Shown here: one piece after another, positions 1 to 8,298 of the stretch | Layout of the letters: every line of letters begins with the position of its first letter | Position numbering within the stretch: the first letter of the stretch is position 1 | Source of the DNA: Actinomycetota bacterium | GTDB taxonomy: Bacteria; Actinomycetota; Actinomycetes; S36-B12; UBA5976 | Reading direction: 5' to 3' | DNA length: 36,364 nucleotides | Assembly: GCA_947452765.1 (NCBI GenBank) | Contig: CANGDR010000015.1 | Coordinates: 1 to 36,364, forward strand | Made by a program: the position numbers and the translations under genes | Notes under the pieces: model-generated | Told to the model about the DNA's origin: nothing | Databases searched by the model: none | What the model saw: the letters and a program-made list of their open reading frames with translations, nothing else

Positions 1-1
1 G

Positions 2-1651
2 AACGTGACAAGTGGGAAGCCGCATAATGACATTTTCGCTTCACTTCACGTAGTTAGGGCTGGCGAGAAACGGAGCTGGCAAATTTCATTTATCGGCGAA
101 GAAGTTTTTGATGAAGCTACTCCAGGTGTGTATGGAATAGGCATACTGCCGAAGAAATCTGAATATGGCTCGGGTATGATGACAGCAACACCATGGTTCT
201 ACAACTCTGATACCCAACCGACAAAAACAGTTCTCGCGATCCAACTTTCAACATTGAATACTCATTTAGCAAATGGAAAAGTAACGTCACCTGATTCAGA
301 TGCATCCGAAATCGAGCGCCTTAATAATTTATTGGCACTCTCGGATAACCAATCCATAAATTGGTTACTCGATCCGGCGTTAATTAGTTGGGCAAGTACT
401 TTGAACGCGACTAATCCAACTGCAGGTTCCGCGAATTTAGTTGCAAAGCTCGCGGCATTACCACCCACACTTACACAACTACTACCGTATGCACATTCAG
501 ATCTTGCCGCGCTGTTGCGGGCTAATCGCGATAGCGAAGCAGAACTGACTATTAATGCATCTAGGGGATTGGCCAATGGTCGGAATATTTTCTATGCACC
601 GCTTAGCGGTAATGCGGATCGAAAAAGCATAAACCGATTAAATGAGCTGGGCCTGCAAAGCATAATATCGAACACTTCCTTGCGGGGCAGAGACAACATA
701 ACCGTCCCTGCTCGAGTTGTTGCTTCAACTAATCCAGTTTTGGTTTATGACTCAGCGGCATCGAGTTGCCTTAATTTGGCAAGCGTGGAGCTCAATAATT
801 TTCCGCAACTAACTTGCTTGAAAAACCAACTAGGGATGATTACCGCAGAGTCGCCGCAAGCAACAAGAAACATAATTGTTCTAGCACCACCCTTGTGGCG
901 CGAATCTAGTGATTCACTTACCCAAATACTTTCCGCACTTTCTGGACAAAATTGGGTTAACTTAGTGAGCTTTGATTCACTGGCCCCAAGCGCCAGCGCG
1001 GAAACCTTAATTCCACAAACCGCTGCCAATCAGCGAACCTTGAGTCTGCCCTTACTTAAGCAAGCTGACCTTCTATCACTAAATACGGAAAGCGTCTCAA
1101 CCCTGTTTGATGACCAAGGGTTAGCTTCAGGATTCACAAGTGCTCGGTTACTCGCCTATTCAGATCTATTTGATTCAGATCTAGCCGCGACTATATATTT
1201 AAATAGCAACTACAAAATACTAAATCAATATTTAAGAGCTATTCGGCTTGAAGCGTCACAGCGGATAACAATATCTACAGCAGAATCTGAAATCCCTGTA
1301 ACCGTTGTGAACGGAAGCGATAAGGCAGTTTCGGTCAGTGTTGATATTAAAAGTAACGCGGCTTCCAGATTTTCTGCGCAGCCTACTGGAATAATCCAAG
1401 TAGCTCCTGGTCAACGGGTTACGGTACCGGTACGAATATCGCTAGCTGGTACGGGAATCGTAGCTGTTAGCGCACAGTTGGTGGCGCCAAATGGGGAGCC
1501 GTTTGGCTCGGTACAAAATATTGAAATTTCTTCAGCCGGTTACAGTACGTTCGCGCGTACTCTGGTGTGGGGGGCATTTGCGTTGCTAATTCTCCTAGCG
1601 TTCAGCAACTTCATCAAGCGCCGAAAAACCCGGCTAACTCAAGTGGATTAG
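2..1651 (+). CDS. DUF6049 family secreted/membrane-anchored protein (5' partial)
   Basis: The reading frame is open to the left edge, so the true start lies outside the window; an in-frame GTG at position 5 is available but has no signal peptide behind it. The visible part (about 549 residues) ends in a single hydrophobic helix followed by the basic tail KRRKTR, which fits a protein held outside the membrane by a C-terminal anchor. About 100 residues before the helix look like a beta-rich Ig-like domain (repeated short V/T/I strands ending in a GTGIVAVSAQLVAP stretch). Position directly before murJ matches the actinobacterial DUF6049 protein (Rv3909 in M. tuberculosis). Function unknown; the gene order suggests an envelope role. 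Family assignment rests mainly on synteny and topology. Confidence 0.7.
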   Translation, partial: NVTSGKPHNDIFASLHVVRAGEKRSWQISFIGEEVFDEATPGVYGIGILPKKSEYGSGMMTATPWFYNSDTQPTKTVLAIQLSTLNTHLANGKVTSPDSDASEIERLNNLLALSDNQSINWLLDPALISWASTLNATNPTAGSANLVAKLAALPPTLTQLLPYAHSDLAALLRANRDSEAELTINASRGLANGRNIFYAPLSGNADRKSINRLNELGLQSIISNTSLRGRDNITVPARVVASTNPVLVYDSAASSCLNLASVELNNFPQLTCLKNQLGMITAESPQATRNIIVLAPPLWRESSDSLTQILSALSGQNWVNLVSFDSLAPSASAETLIPQTAANQRTLSLPLLKQADLLSLNTESVSTLFDDQGLASGFTSARLLAYSDLFDSDLAATIYLNSNYKILNQYLRAIRLEASQRITISTAESEIPVTVVNGSDKAVSVSVDIKSNAASRFSAQPTGIIQVAPGQRVTVPVRISLAGTGIVAVSAQLVAPNGEPFGSVQNIEISSAGYSTFARTLVWGAFALLILLAFSNFIKRRKTRLTQVD

Positions 1652-1665
1652 GGGGTTCGCAAACT

Positions 1666-3285
1666 TTGTCGTCATTAGTAGGACAAACCTCAGGAATGGC
1701 AGCTGGCACCCTTGCCAGCCGAGTTACGGGTATTTTTCGGGACATTGCCCTTGTGGCTGCAATTGGCACTGGGATCTTTTCCGACACATATTCAGTTGCA
1801 AATAGCATCCCTAATATCATTTATATTTTGATCGCCGGTGGCGCAATTAACGCGGTATTTATTCCTGCCCTTGTTCGTCACATGGAAGACGATGCCGATG
1901 CTGGCAAGCAATTTACTGATCAATTGTTGACTTTGGTGGGATTAATTTTAGTTGCCATCGTAATCATTGCGGTTTTGTTTGCGGGATTTATTATCCATAT
2001 TTACGCAACTAGTTCATGGTCACCAGCAGAAGCTGATGTAGCAACTATGTTTGCACGTTGGTGTCTTCCACAAATTTTCTTCTATGGTCTCTATACGCTT
2101 GCCACCCAGATTCTGAATGCTCGTAAAGTATTTGCACTTCCGATGTTTGCGCCTATTTTGAATAACGTAATTGTGATTGGAACTGCATTGGCATTCATAT
2201 CAATGATGTCGGCTGTTCCAACTGTAAATACGGTTTCCTCGTTTCAAATCACATTGCTTGGAGCTGGAACAACTATTGGAGTTATGTTACAAGCGCTGAT
2301 CCTAATACCGGCGTTACGAAAATCTGGATATAGCTACTCGCCTAGTTTTCAATTCCGTGGTGTAGGAAATGGCAAAGTTGGCGAGTTAGCTAAATGGACT
2401 ATTGGTTTTGTATTCGTAAATCAAATTACTTTTTTGGTGATCTCTAATCTCACAACTTATGCCAACGTCTTGGCTAGCACACCAGGCAGCAATGCAATCT
2501 CGACCGGGTTTACTTCGTACCAAAAGGGTCAGTTAATGATGATGCTCCCGCACTCCATAATTACTGTCTCCGTCATTACTGCGCTATTGCCGCGACTCAG
2601 TCGGCAGGTTCATGACAAAGACCTAGGTGCGTTTGGAAGTGAGCTTTCGCAATCACTTAGATTTGTTAGTGCGCTGATAATTCCGTGTGCTGCGTTTCTC
2701 TTTGTCTGCTCGCCTTGGATCGGTGCATTTCTATATGGTTACGGTGCTTCAACCACTGAGCAGGGTATGGCACTTGGATTTATTGCTTCTATGTTTGCGC
2801 TAGGACTTCCGGCCTTTTCCCTCTTTTATGTATTGCTTCGGAGTTATTACGCACAGGAGAACACTAAAACGCCATTCATGATCAATTTGGGGTTTAATTT
2901 GCTACACATTGCGATCGGTAGCTTGCTTTTCTTCATGCTGCCCGAGAACTACAAAGTCGCAGGGCTTGCTGTCGGATACTCGATTTCATATTTTTTAACC
3001 TGCGTCTTCACCTGGGTGAGCGTTGGGCAGCGGGTACCGGAATTAAGGGACATTTCGCACATTCGTCTGCTAGTTCGCGTCATGATCGCTAGTTTGCTGG
3101 CGGCACTGGTGGCATTTTTACTAATAGAAATCATATTTGGTGGATCCTTTTACGATTCTGCCCTGAAGCTAGGGCTAGAAATTCTTAGCTTTGGAGTTGC
3201 CTTTGGTGTTGCTTATTTGGGCCTCGCTAAATTGATGCGCATTACTGAAGTCACAACCGTGCTGACTTTAGTCAAATCCAGGTAA
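1666..3285 (+). CDS. murJ: MurJ/MviN-type lipid II flippase
   Basis: Polytopic inner-membrane protein of the MOP superfamily that moves the peptidoglycan precursor lipid II across the membrane. The N-terminus carries the MurJ-like stretch ASRVTGIFRDIALVAAIG, followed by many hydrophobic helices (about 14 expected). Length from the chosen start is 539 residues, normal for the flippase core. I prefer the TTG at 1666: a GGGGG tract at 1651-1655 sits 10 nt upstream and the product begins just before the first helix. A GTG at 1567 would add 33 residues and overlap the upstream gene by 85 nt. Unlike mycobacterial MviN (Rv3910), the frame stops after the transmembrane core, and the kinase-like and extracellular parts are a separate gene immediately downstream. 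Confidence 0.93.
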   Translation: MSSLVGQTSGMAAGTLASRVTGIFRDIALVAAIGTGIFSDTYSVANSIPNIIYILIAGGAINAVFIPALVRHMEDDADAGKQFTDQLLTLVGLILVAIVIIAVLFAGFIIHIYATSSWSPAEADVATMFARWCLPQIFFYGLYTLATQILNARKVFALPMFAPILNNVIVIGTALAFISMMSAVPTVNTVSSFQITLLGAGTTIGVMLQALILIPALRKSGYSYSPSFQFRGVGNGKVGELAKWTIGFVFVNQITFLVISNLTTYANVLASTPGSNAISTGFTSYQKGQLMMMLPHSIITVSVITALLPRLSRQVHDKDLGAFGSELSQSLRFVSALIIPCAAFLFVCSPWIGAFLYGYGASTTEQGMALGFIASMFALGLPAFSLFYVLLRSYYAQENTKTPFMINLGFNLLHIAIGSLLFFMLPENYKVAGLAVGYSISYFLTCVFTWVSVGQRVPELRDISHIRLLVRVMIASLLAALVAFLLIEIIFGGSFYDSALKLGLEILSFGVAFGVAYLGLAKLMRITEVTTVLTLVKSR

Positions 3286-3303
3286 GCAACTAAGATTGCG
3301 AGC

Positions 3304-4746
3304 ATGGGCGTAACAGGTGGGCAGATTTTTGCTAACCGATACTTATTAGATGTCCAGGTCGGCTCATCGCTAAGTACTCCAGTATGGCGAGCGATGGATA
3401 CCATTTTGAAACGTCCGGTTTCCTTGGTCTTATTACCCGCCGATGATATTCGCAGCGTTAAGTTACTAGGTTCTGCACAATTAGCTGCAACAAATGCGCG
3501 TCATGATGTTGTGGCAATTTTGGACATAATTCCAAAGTCATCGTTCGTTACCGAAGACGGCTCGGAACAATCTGCACCATACATGGCCATTGTCACGGAA
3601 TGGATTGACGGCGAGAGTCTGGACCGCCGCCTGATTCGTAGCGGAGAAGTATTTTTAGAAACTGACGCTATGGAGCTTGCTGGTGTTTTGGCAAATATTC
3701 TTGTTCACTCACACAATCATGGAATTTTCCATCAGAGGCTGCGGCCGCACAACGTTATTTTTGCGGGTGCGGAAGATATCCGAATCTCGGGTTTTGGAAT
3801 AGACGGCTCGCTACTTGGATCTGATCTTGGCGAATTCGTTGACCAAGACATTAAGGCACTAGGTGACATTCTGTTTGCCATGGTCAGCGGGGTTTGGCCA
3901 AATGGCAGTGTTGATATGCTTCCTGCAGCCTCTGCTGGAGTTACCCTGCCGAGCCAATTGATAAACGGGGTTCACGAAACTGTTGATGTTATCTATCGAA
4001 AAACTCAAAATGGCTCATTCCAAACAATGCGAGATTTAGCAGATGCGTTGTCCGTTGGTTTAGTTGAAAACGCTGAAGGATTACAGTCCCGCGTCTCCCG
4101 AATGACTGCAACGGCAGTCACTTGGCAGGGAAAGCCAGAAAACACATTAGTGCGACTTAGATCAACTGTTATAGCAATGGTTTCCGTCATGGTTTTTGGG
4201 TGGCTTGGTTGGCAGTTACTGACTAGCAATTTCCACGGCTCTGATACCTCAGTTGTCCTGCTTCCTACCGCAGTTCCGTCGGCTTCAGGATCTGTCCAGC
4301 CCGTAGGACCACTTCAGATTAAAGGAATTGCAGATTTCGATCCGCAAGGTAATAGCAAGGAAAATAGCTCGAAGATTAAATTGGCAATCGATGGAAATTT
4401 AAAAACCGCATGGCTGACGGAAAGTTACAAGAGTGCCTCGATGTCGGGGAAAACTGGCGTTGGTTTAGTCCTCGACTTAGGGTCACCAAAGCCTGTGGGT
4501 TCAGTTTCAATTGATTTCAGCTCTATTGGGCAAACTGCCGAGGTGTTTGTTACCAACGATGCAAAACCTGACATCACAACAGCTCAAAAACTTGGGGAAG
4601 CTACTTCTACAAAACAAGCATCCGTAATTAAGTCACAAAACTCAATAACTGGTAGATATGTGGTCGTCTGGCTTACTTCTCCATTGCAAGTAACTCCTAA
4701 GGGTGACTTTAAGGGTGGAATAGCCGAGATCAAAGTTGGGTTGTAA
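3304..4746 (+). CDS. Membrane pseudokinase with extracellular discoidin-like domain (MviN C-terminal half as separate gene)
   Basis: A 480-residue protein with an N-terminal protein-kinase fold (about residues 8-255), one transmembrane helix (about 286-306) and an extracellular domain (about 335-480) resembling F5/8 type C/discoidin carbohydrate-binding modules (AIDGNLKTAWLTE, VGLVLDLGSPKPVGSVSI). Catalytic residues are missing: the beta-3 segment RPVSLVLL (37-44) has no lysine, the HRD loop reads HQRLRPHN (143-150) with the catalytic Asp replaced by Arg, and DFG is GFG (163-165). The helix-F motif DIKALGDILFAMVSG is kept, so the fold is probably intact. This order equals the C-terminal half of mycobacterial MviN, whose pseudokinase is phosphorylated by PknB and binds FhaA. 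It starts 18 nt after murJ, so the pair is probably one operon. Ligand of the outer domain unknown. Confidence 0.85.
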   Translation: MGVTGGQIFANRYLLDVQVGSSLSTPVWRAMDTILKRPVSLVLLPADDIRSVKLLGSAQLAATNARHDVVAILDIIPKSSFVTEDGSEQSAPYMAIVTEWIDGESLDRRLIRSGEVFLETDAMELAGVLANILVHSHNHGIFHQRLRPHNVIFAGAEDIRISGFGIDGSLLGSDLGEFVDQDIKALGDILFAMVSGVWPNGSVDMLPAASAGVTLPSQLINGVHETVDVIYRKTQNGSFQTMRDLADALSVGLVENAEGLQSRVSRMTATAVTWQGKPENTLVRLRSTVIAMVSVMVFGWLGWQLLTSNFHGSDTSVVLLPTAVPSASGSVQPVGPLQIKGIADFDPQGNSKENSSKIKLAIDGNLKTAWLTESYKSASMSGKTGVGLVLDLGSPKPVGSVSIDFSSIGQTAEVFVTNDAKPDITTAQKLGEATSTKQASVIKSQNSITGRYVVVWLTSPLQVTPKGDFKGGIAEIKVGL

Positions 4747-4790
4747 ATTGTGAGCCCTAAACTTAAGGGCACATCAATTTAAGGAACATC

Positions 4791-5732
4791 ATGTCTCAAG
4801 ACATTTCAGACGTAATCATCGTGGGCTCCGGTCCCGCTGGGTATACCGCTGCGATTTATGCGGCTCGCGCTCAACTGAAGCCAATTCTCTTTGAGGGTGC
4901 CGTAACAGCTGGTGGCGCTTTGATGAATACCACTGAAGTAGAGAACTTCCCTGGCTTCCCAGAGGGTGTGATGGGACCAGCACTAATGGAAGACATGCGG
5001 GTCCAAGCCGTGAAATTTGGCGCTGAGATTATCACTGACGATGTAACACATGTTGAACTAACCAGTGCAGTAAAAAAAGTTGTCGATGGTGAAGGCAAGG
5101 AATATTTTGCACACGCTGTGATTTTGGCTACGGGTTCGGGCTACCGTGAAATTGGATTAGAGAACGAAAAGCGCCTATCCGGTCACGGTGTTTCATGGTG
5201 TGCGACATGTGATGGCTTCTTTTTTCGGGACCAAGACATTGCAGTAGTTGGTGGTGGTGACTCAGCCGTTGAAGAAGCAACGTTCCTTACTCGCTTCGCT
5301 AAGAGTGTTACCTTGATCCACCGACGTGATGAATTGCGCGCTAGCAAAATCATGGTCGATCGCGCACACAAGGATCCTAAAATTAAATTTGCTTGGAATA
5401 CCGAAGTTATTGATCTTCATGGTGAAGCCAAGCTTTCGTCAGCCACTTTGCGCGACACAGTGACTGGCGAAACTAGAGAACTTGCAATAACTGGGTTGTT
5501 TGTTGCCATCGGACATGATCCACGCTCAGAATTGCTTAAAGGCCAGGTTGATCTAGATGCTGAAGGTTACGTACTAACGGCAAACGGCTCAACAGCCACA
5601 AATCTTGCTGGCGTCTTCGCCTGTGGTGATTTGGTTGACCATACCTACCGCCAAGCCATAACAGCGGCTGGTACCGGATGTTCGGCCGCGCTTGATACTG
5701 AACGTTATTTGGCCAATCTACACAGCAAGTAA
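4791..5732 (+). CDS. trxB: Thioredoxin reductase
   Basis: NADPH-dependent flavoenzyme that reduces thioredoxin in the cytoplasm. Visible motifs: FAD-binding GSGPAG (12-17), redox pair CATC (C137, C140) followed by DGFFF, NADPH-binding GGGDSA (154-159) with HRRDE (from 177), and the C-terminal FAD motif GVFACGDLVD. Length 313 residues is standard for low-molecular-weight TrxR. A ribosome-binding AAGGA lies 6-10 nt before the ATG. The thioredoxin gene follows after 67 nt, and the trxB-trxA-cwlM order is that of other actinobacteria (Rv3913-Rv3915). A short stem-loop (GCCCT/AGGGC, 4753-4769) lies in the leader. Confidence 0.97.
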   Translation: MSQDISDVIIVGSGPAGYTAAIYAARAQLKPILFEGAVTAGGALMNTTEVENFPGFPEGVMGPALMEDMRVQAVKFGAEIITDDVTHVELTSAVKKVVDGEGKEYFAHAVILATGSGYREIGLENEKRLSGHGVSWCATCDGFFFRDQDIAVVGGGDSAVEEATFLTRFAKSVTLIHRRDELRASKIMVDRAHKDPKIKFAWNTEVIDLHGEAKLSSATLRDTVTGETRELAITGLFVAIGHDPRSELLKGQVDLDAEGYVLTANGSTATNLAGVFACGDLVDHTYRQAITAAGTGCSAALDTERYLANLHSK

Positions 5733-5747
5733 TCAATTTCATCAAGG

Positions 5748-5762
5748 GTTGGAACTTCCAAC
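5748..5762. repeat. Short inverted repeat between trxB and trxA
   Basis: GTTGGAA-C-TTCCAAC is a perfect 7-bp inverted repeat around one central base in the trxB-trxA spacer. No T-run follows, so it is not a convincing terminator. It could be an operator or an RNA processing hairpin; neither is shown. Confidence 0.4.
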
Positions 5763-5799
5763 ACTTATGCTTTAACCAGACGCAATTAGAGGAGTAATC

Positions 5800-6123
5800 A
5801 TGGGCGCATTAAACGCAGTAACTGATGCATCATTCGCAACCGATGTATTGATGAGTAGTAAGCCAGTTCTGGTTGATTTCTGGGCTGAATGGTGTGGTCC
5901 TTGTAAGCAAATCGGGCCAATCCTGGAAGAAATCGCTGGAGCGCACGGTGACAAGCTAACGATTCTTAAACTTAATGTCGATGAGAATCCAGCAACCGCG
6001 GCAAATTATGGAGTTACTTCTATTCCGACCCTGAATGTTTACCAGAATGGTGAAATCGTGAAGCAAATTATTGGCGCAAAGCCGAAGGCTGCTTTACTTT
6101 CAGACCTTGCAGAATTTATCTAA
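5800..6123 (+). CDS. trxA: Thioredoxin
   Basis: Small cytoplasmic disulfide reductase, the substrate of the upstream reductase. It has the active site WCGPC (W31 to C35), the cis-proline loop SIPTL (P76) and the usual length (107 residues). GAGGAG lies 6-11 nt before the ATG. It reduces enzymes such as ribonucleotide reductase and thioredoxin peroxidases in the family generally. The next gene begins 7 nt after its stop, so transcription is probably shared. Confidence 0.97.
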   Translation: MGALNAVTDASFATDVLMSSKPVLVDFWAEWCGPCKQIGPILEEIAGAHGDKLTILKLNVDENPATAANYGVTSIPTLNVYQNGEIVKQIIGAKPKAALLSDLAEFI

Positions 6124-6130
6124 GTAACGT

Positions 6131-7216
6131 ATGACAGTTACGATCCTGCAACGCGGCGATCAAGGGCCGGCAGTACAAGAGGTTCGTGATCGTCTCGTTC
6201 GGCTTGGACTTTTAAGTCCAAACGCTAGCGCGGCAGAAGATGTTTTCGACGACATACTTTTGGCCGCGCTACGTTATTTTCAGCAAACCCGAGGACTCAC
6301 TGTTGATGGAGTTGTCGGGCCGAGAACCTTTAGGCGGCTAGAAGAGGCGCGCTGGAAGTTAGGCGATCGCATACTAAGTTTTGCTCCTGGTCATTTAATC
6401 CATGGTGAAGACGTTGCCCAATTACAACAGCGACTTATCGAACTCGGTTTTGCTTTAGATCGGGTAGATGGCATTTTCGCTCGAAGCACAGATACCGTCG
6501 TCCGAGAGTTTCAGCGAAACATTGGGCTCGAAGTAGATGGAATTGCGGGACCGCAATTTTTCAAAGCCATTGCTCGACTCGCCAGAACTATTGCCGGCGG
6601 TAGTCAAGAACACTTGCGCGAAATTTCTACTCTGGACCAATTTGGAAAAACTCGCACAGTCGATTCTTGTACGATTCTGCTCGATCCAAGTGATTCAAAG
6701 CGCAGTGTGCTTGGCACTGACTTGAATGAGTCAGAGGTCTGCTGGGATATTGCATCGCGTCTCGAAGGTCGCCTAGGTGCCATGGGAACTTTGGTCACTT
6801 TTACCAGGGCGAGGAATGCAAGTGCTAATGGTGAAAGAGCTCGTGCAGCACTGGCAAATGAAACTTCATCTGATTTGATTGTTTCGCTCAGTTTGGATCA
6901 CCATACAAACTCGGCAGCAAACGGAGTCGCCACCTACTACTTTGGTCACGAATTTTCGCGCTCGGCAACCGGCTTACGGTTAGCAGAACTTATCCAGGAA
7001 GAGGTCACCAGTAATACAACCCTTAATGATTGTCGAGCCCACGCAAAAACCTGGGACTTGTTGCGGCTAACCAGAATGCCAAGTGTATGGGTTGAGTTGG
7101 GCTATGCCACAAATAGCCGGGACGCAGCCATTTTTGGCGATCCGATATCGCGCGATGCGATTGCTGCGAGTTTGACCTCAGCAATAACCCGCTTGCTTGC
7201 GCCGCGGATAGGCTGA
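6131..7216 (+). CDS. cwlM: CwlM-like protein: two peptidoglycan-binding repeats plus degenerate amidase_3 domain
   Basis: 361 residues, no signal peptide. Two PG_binding_1 repeats (about 4-72 and 84-152: VQEVRDRLVRLG...VVGPRTF; VAQLQQRLIELGF...IAGPQFF) precede an N-acetylmuramoyl-L-alanine amidase (amidase_3) domain (about 178-358). Canonical enzymes bind zinc through His (DPGHGG), Glu, His and catalysis uses a final Glu. Here the first motif is DPSDSK (185-190), with no His; E200, the HH pair at 257-258 and E322 (VWVELGYATN) remain. In mycobacteria CwlM is a cytoplasmic regulator that activates MurA when phosphorylated by PknB, rather than a hydrolase. Missing signal peptide and missing zinc ligand fit that role. 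The C-terminal tail that carries phosphosites in the mycobacterial protein appears absent. Genomic position matches cwlM. Confidence 0.82.
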   Translation: MTVTILQRGDQGPAVQEVRDRLVRLGLLSPNASAAEDVFDDILLAALRYFQQTRGLTVDGVVGPRTFRRLEEARWKLGDRILSFAPGHLIHGEDVAQLQQRLIELGFALDRVDGIFARSTDTVVREFQRNIGLEVDGIAGPQFFKAIARLARTIAGGSQEHLREISTLDQFGKTRTVDSCTILLDPSDSKRSVLGTDLNESEVCWDIASRLEGRLGAMGTLVTFTRARNASANGERARAALANETSSDLIVSLSLDHHTNSAANGVATYYFGHEFSRSATGLRLAELIQEEVTSNTTLNDCRAHAKTWDLLRLTRMPSVWVELGYATNSRDAAIFGDPISRDAIAASLTSAITRLLAPRIG

Positions 7217-7220
7217 ACTT

Positions 7221-7242
7221 ATATGTGACCTAGGTCACATAT
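7221..7242. promoter_or_regulatory. Perfect 22-bp palindrome with CRP/GlxR-type core TGTGACCTAGGTCACA
   Basis: The 22 bp at 7221-7242 equal their own reverse complement. The inner 16 bp (7224-7239) match the actinobacterial CRP/GlxR consensus TGTGA-NNTANN-TCACA exactly. It lies in the 35-nt gap between the convergent stops of the cwlM-like gene and parB. Having no loop and no T-run it is a poor terminator, so a protein-binding site is the better reading, although a site between two 3' ends is unusual. Confidence 0.55.
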
Positions 7243-7251
7243 CTGACTTTG

Positions 7252-8286
7252 CTACTTAAGCGGTTCGCCAAACATCCCGCGTTGCTTTGGATCAATCACA
7301 GCAACGATTCGTTGTAGGTCTTCTAAGGTTGCGAACTCAATAATCACTTTTCCTCGTGACCGTCCAACCTGAACCGTAACTCGAGTATCGAGTTTGTCAG
7401 ACAGTCGATCGCCTATCGACTTAAGTCCTGGCGCACTTATTTTGCCGGCTGACTTCTTGGCAGTCTTTTTACCTGGTTTATCGTCCTGGCCAAGCGAGAC
7501 TATTTCTTCAACAGTTCTAACAGATAGTCCCTCAGCAACAATTCGGCTGGCGAGCTTTTCGATTGCGGCCTGGTCTTTCAAGCCAAGCAAAGCTCTGGCA
7601 TGTCCAGCTGACAACACACCGGCAGCAACCCGACGTTGCACCGCAAGCGGCAAATTAAGAAGTCGGAGTGTGTTCGACACCTGGGGGCGCGAGCGCCCAA
7701 GTCGCGTTGCTAACTGATCCTGAGTGCAGCCAAAGTCTTCGAGCAGTTGCTTATATGCAGCCGCTTCTTCCAGTGGAGTAAGTGCAGCTCGATGTAAGTT
7801 TTCGAGGAGAGCGTCACGCAACATAACGTCATCAGTTGTATCGCGAATCAGAGCTGGAATGGTTTTGAAGCCAGCTTTCTTAGTCGCTCGCAATCGTCGC
7901 TCGCCAGCAACTAGTTCGTAAGATCCCTTTGCAATTTCGCGAACCACAATTGGTTGCAGCAGACCAACCTCGGTGATGGAGTGAACGAGCTCCGCCATGG
8001 CTTCGTCGTCAAAAGACTTTCGGGGTTGTTGCGCATTAGGAGTTATGTCTCGAACATTTAATTCAGCAAACGTAAGCCCTTGAATCGAAGCTAGTTGCGG
8101 TGCTACTGCTGCTTGTTTTGTTGCTGACTTGGGCGCTGGCGCACTCGTCTTTTTCGTTGGGGCAGTTGGCTTTTTAGCCGGTTGGCTGGTTTTTTTCGCA
8201 GCAGGTTTCTTGGCCGGCCCAGTTTCACGTGAAACATCAGGAATCAGTGCTCCGAGTCCACGTCCGAGGCTTTGTCGCTTTGCCAT
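7252..8286 (-). CDS. parB: Chromosome-partitioning protein ParB
   Basis: CTPase clamp that loads at parS and spreads on DNA near the origin. 344 residues. The N-terminal RGLGALI motif (9-15) is the usual ParA-contact segment. A Lys/Ala/Pro-rich linker (25-60) follows, then the ParB/Srx domain with GERRLRA (128-134), the HTH region (DQLATRLGRSRPQVSNTLRLL) that reads parS, and a C-terminal dimerisation domain. A parS site lies inside the gene and encodes VSRET (18-22). The gene begins 12 nt after parA ends, so the two form one operon. The Lys/Ala linker is typical of actinobacterial DNA-binding proteins. Confidence 0.97.
   Translation of the reverse strand: MAKRQSLGRGLGALIPDVSRETGPAKKPAAKKTSQPAKKPTAPTKKTSAPAPKSATKQAAVAPQLASIQGLTFAELNVRDITPNAQQPRKSFDDEAMAELVHSITEVGLLQPIVVREIAKGSYELVAGERRLRATKKAGFKTIPALIRDTTDDVMLRDALLENLHRAALTPLEEAAAYKQLLEDFGCTQDQLATRLGRSRPQVSNTLRLLNLPLAVQRRVAAGVLSAGHARALLGLKDQAAIEKLASRIVAEGLSVRTVEEIVSLGQDDKPGKKTAKKSAGKISAPGLKSIGDRLSDKLDTRVTVQVGRSRGKVIIEFATLEDLQRIVAVIDPKQRGMFGEPLK
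8222..8235. promoter_or_regulatory. parS: parS site inside the start of parB
   Basis: GTTTCACGTGAAAC, the core of the consensus TGTTTCACGTGAAACA. It overlaps parB codons 18-22. ParB nucleates here for origin segregation. Flanking bases A/A give one mismatch to the 16-mer plus outer T. Confidence 0.93.
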
Positions 8287-8298
8287 GTAATTACCCTT

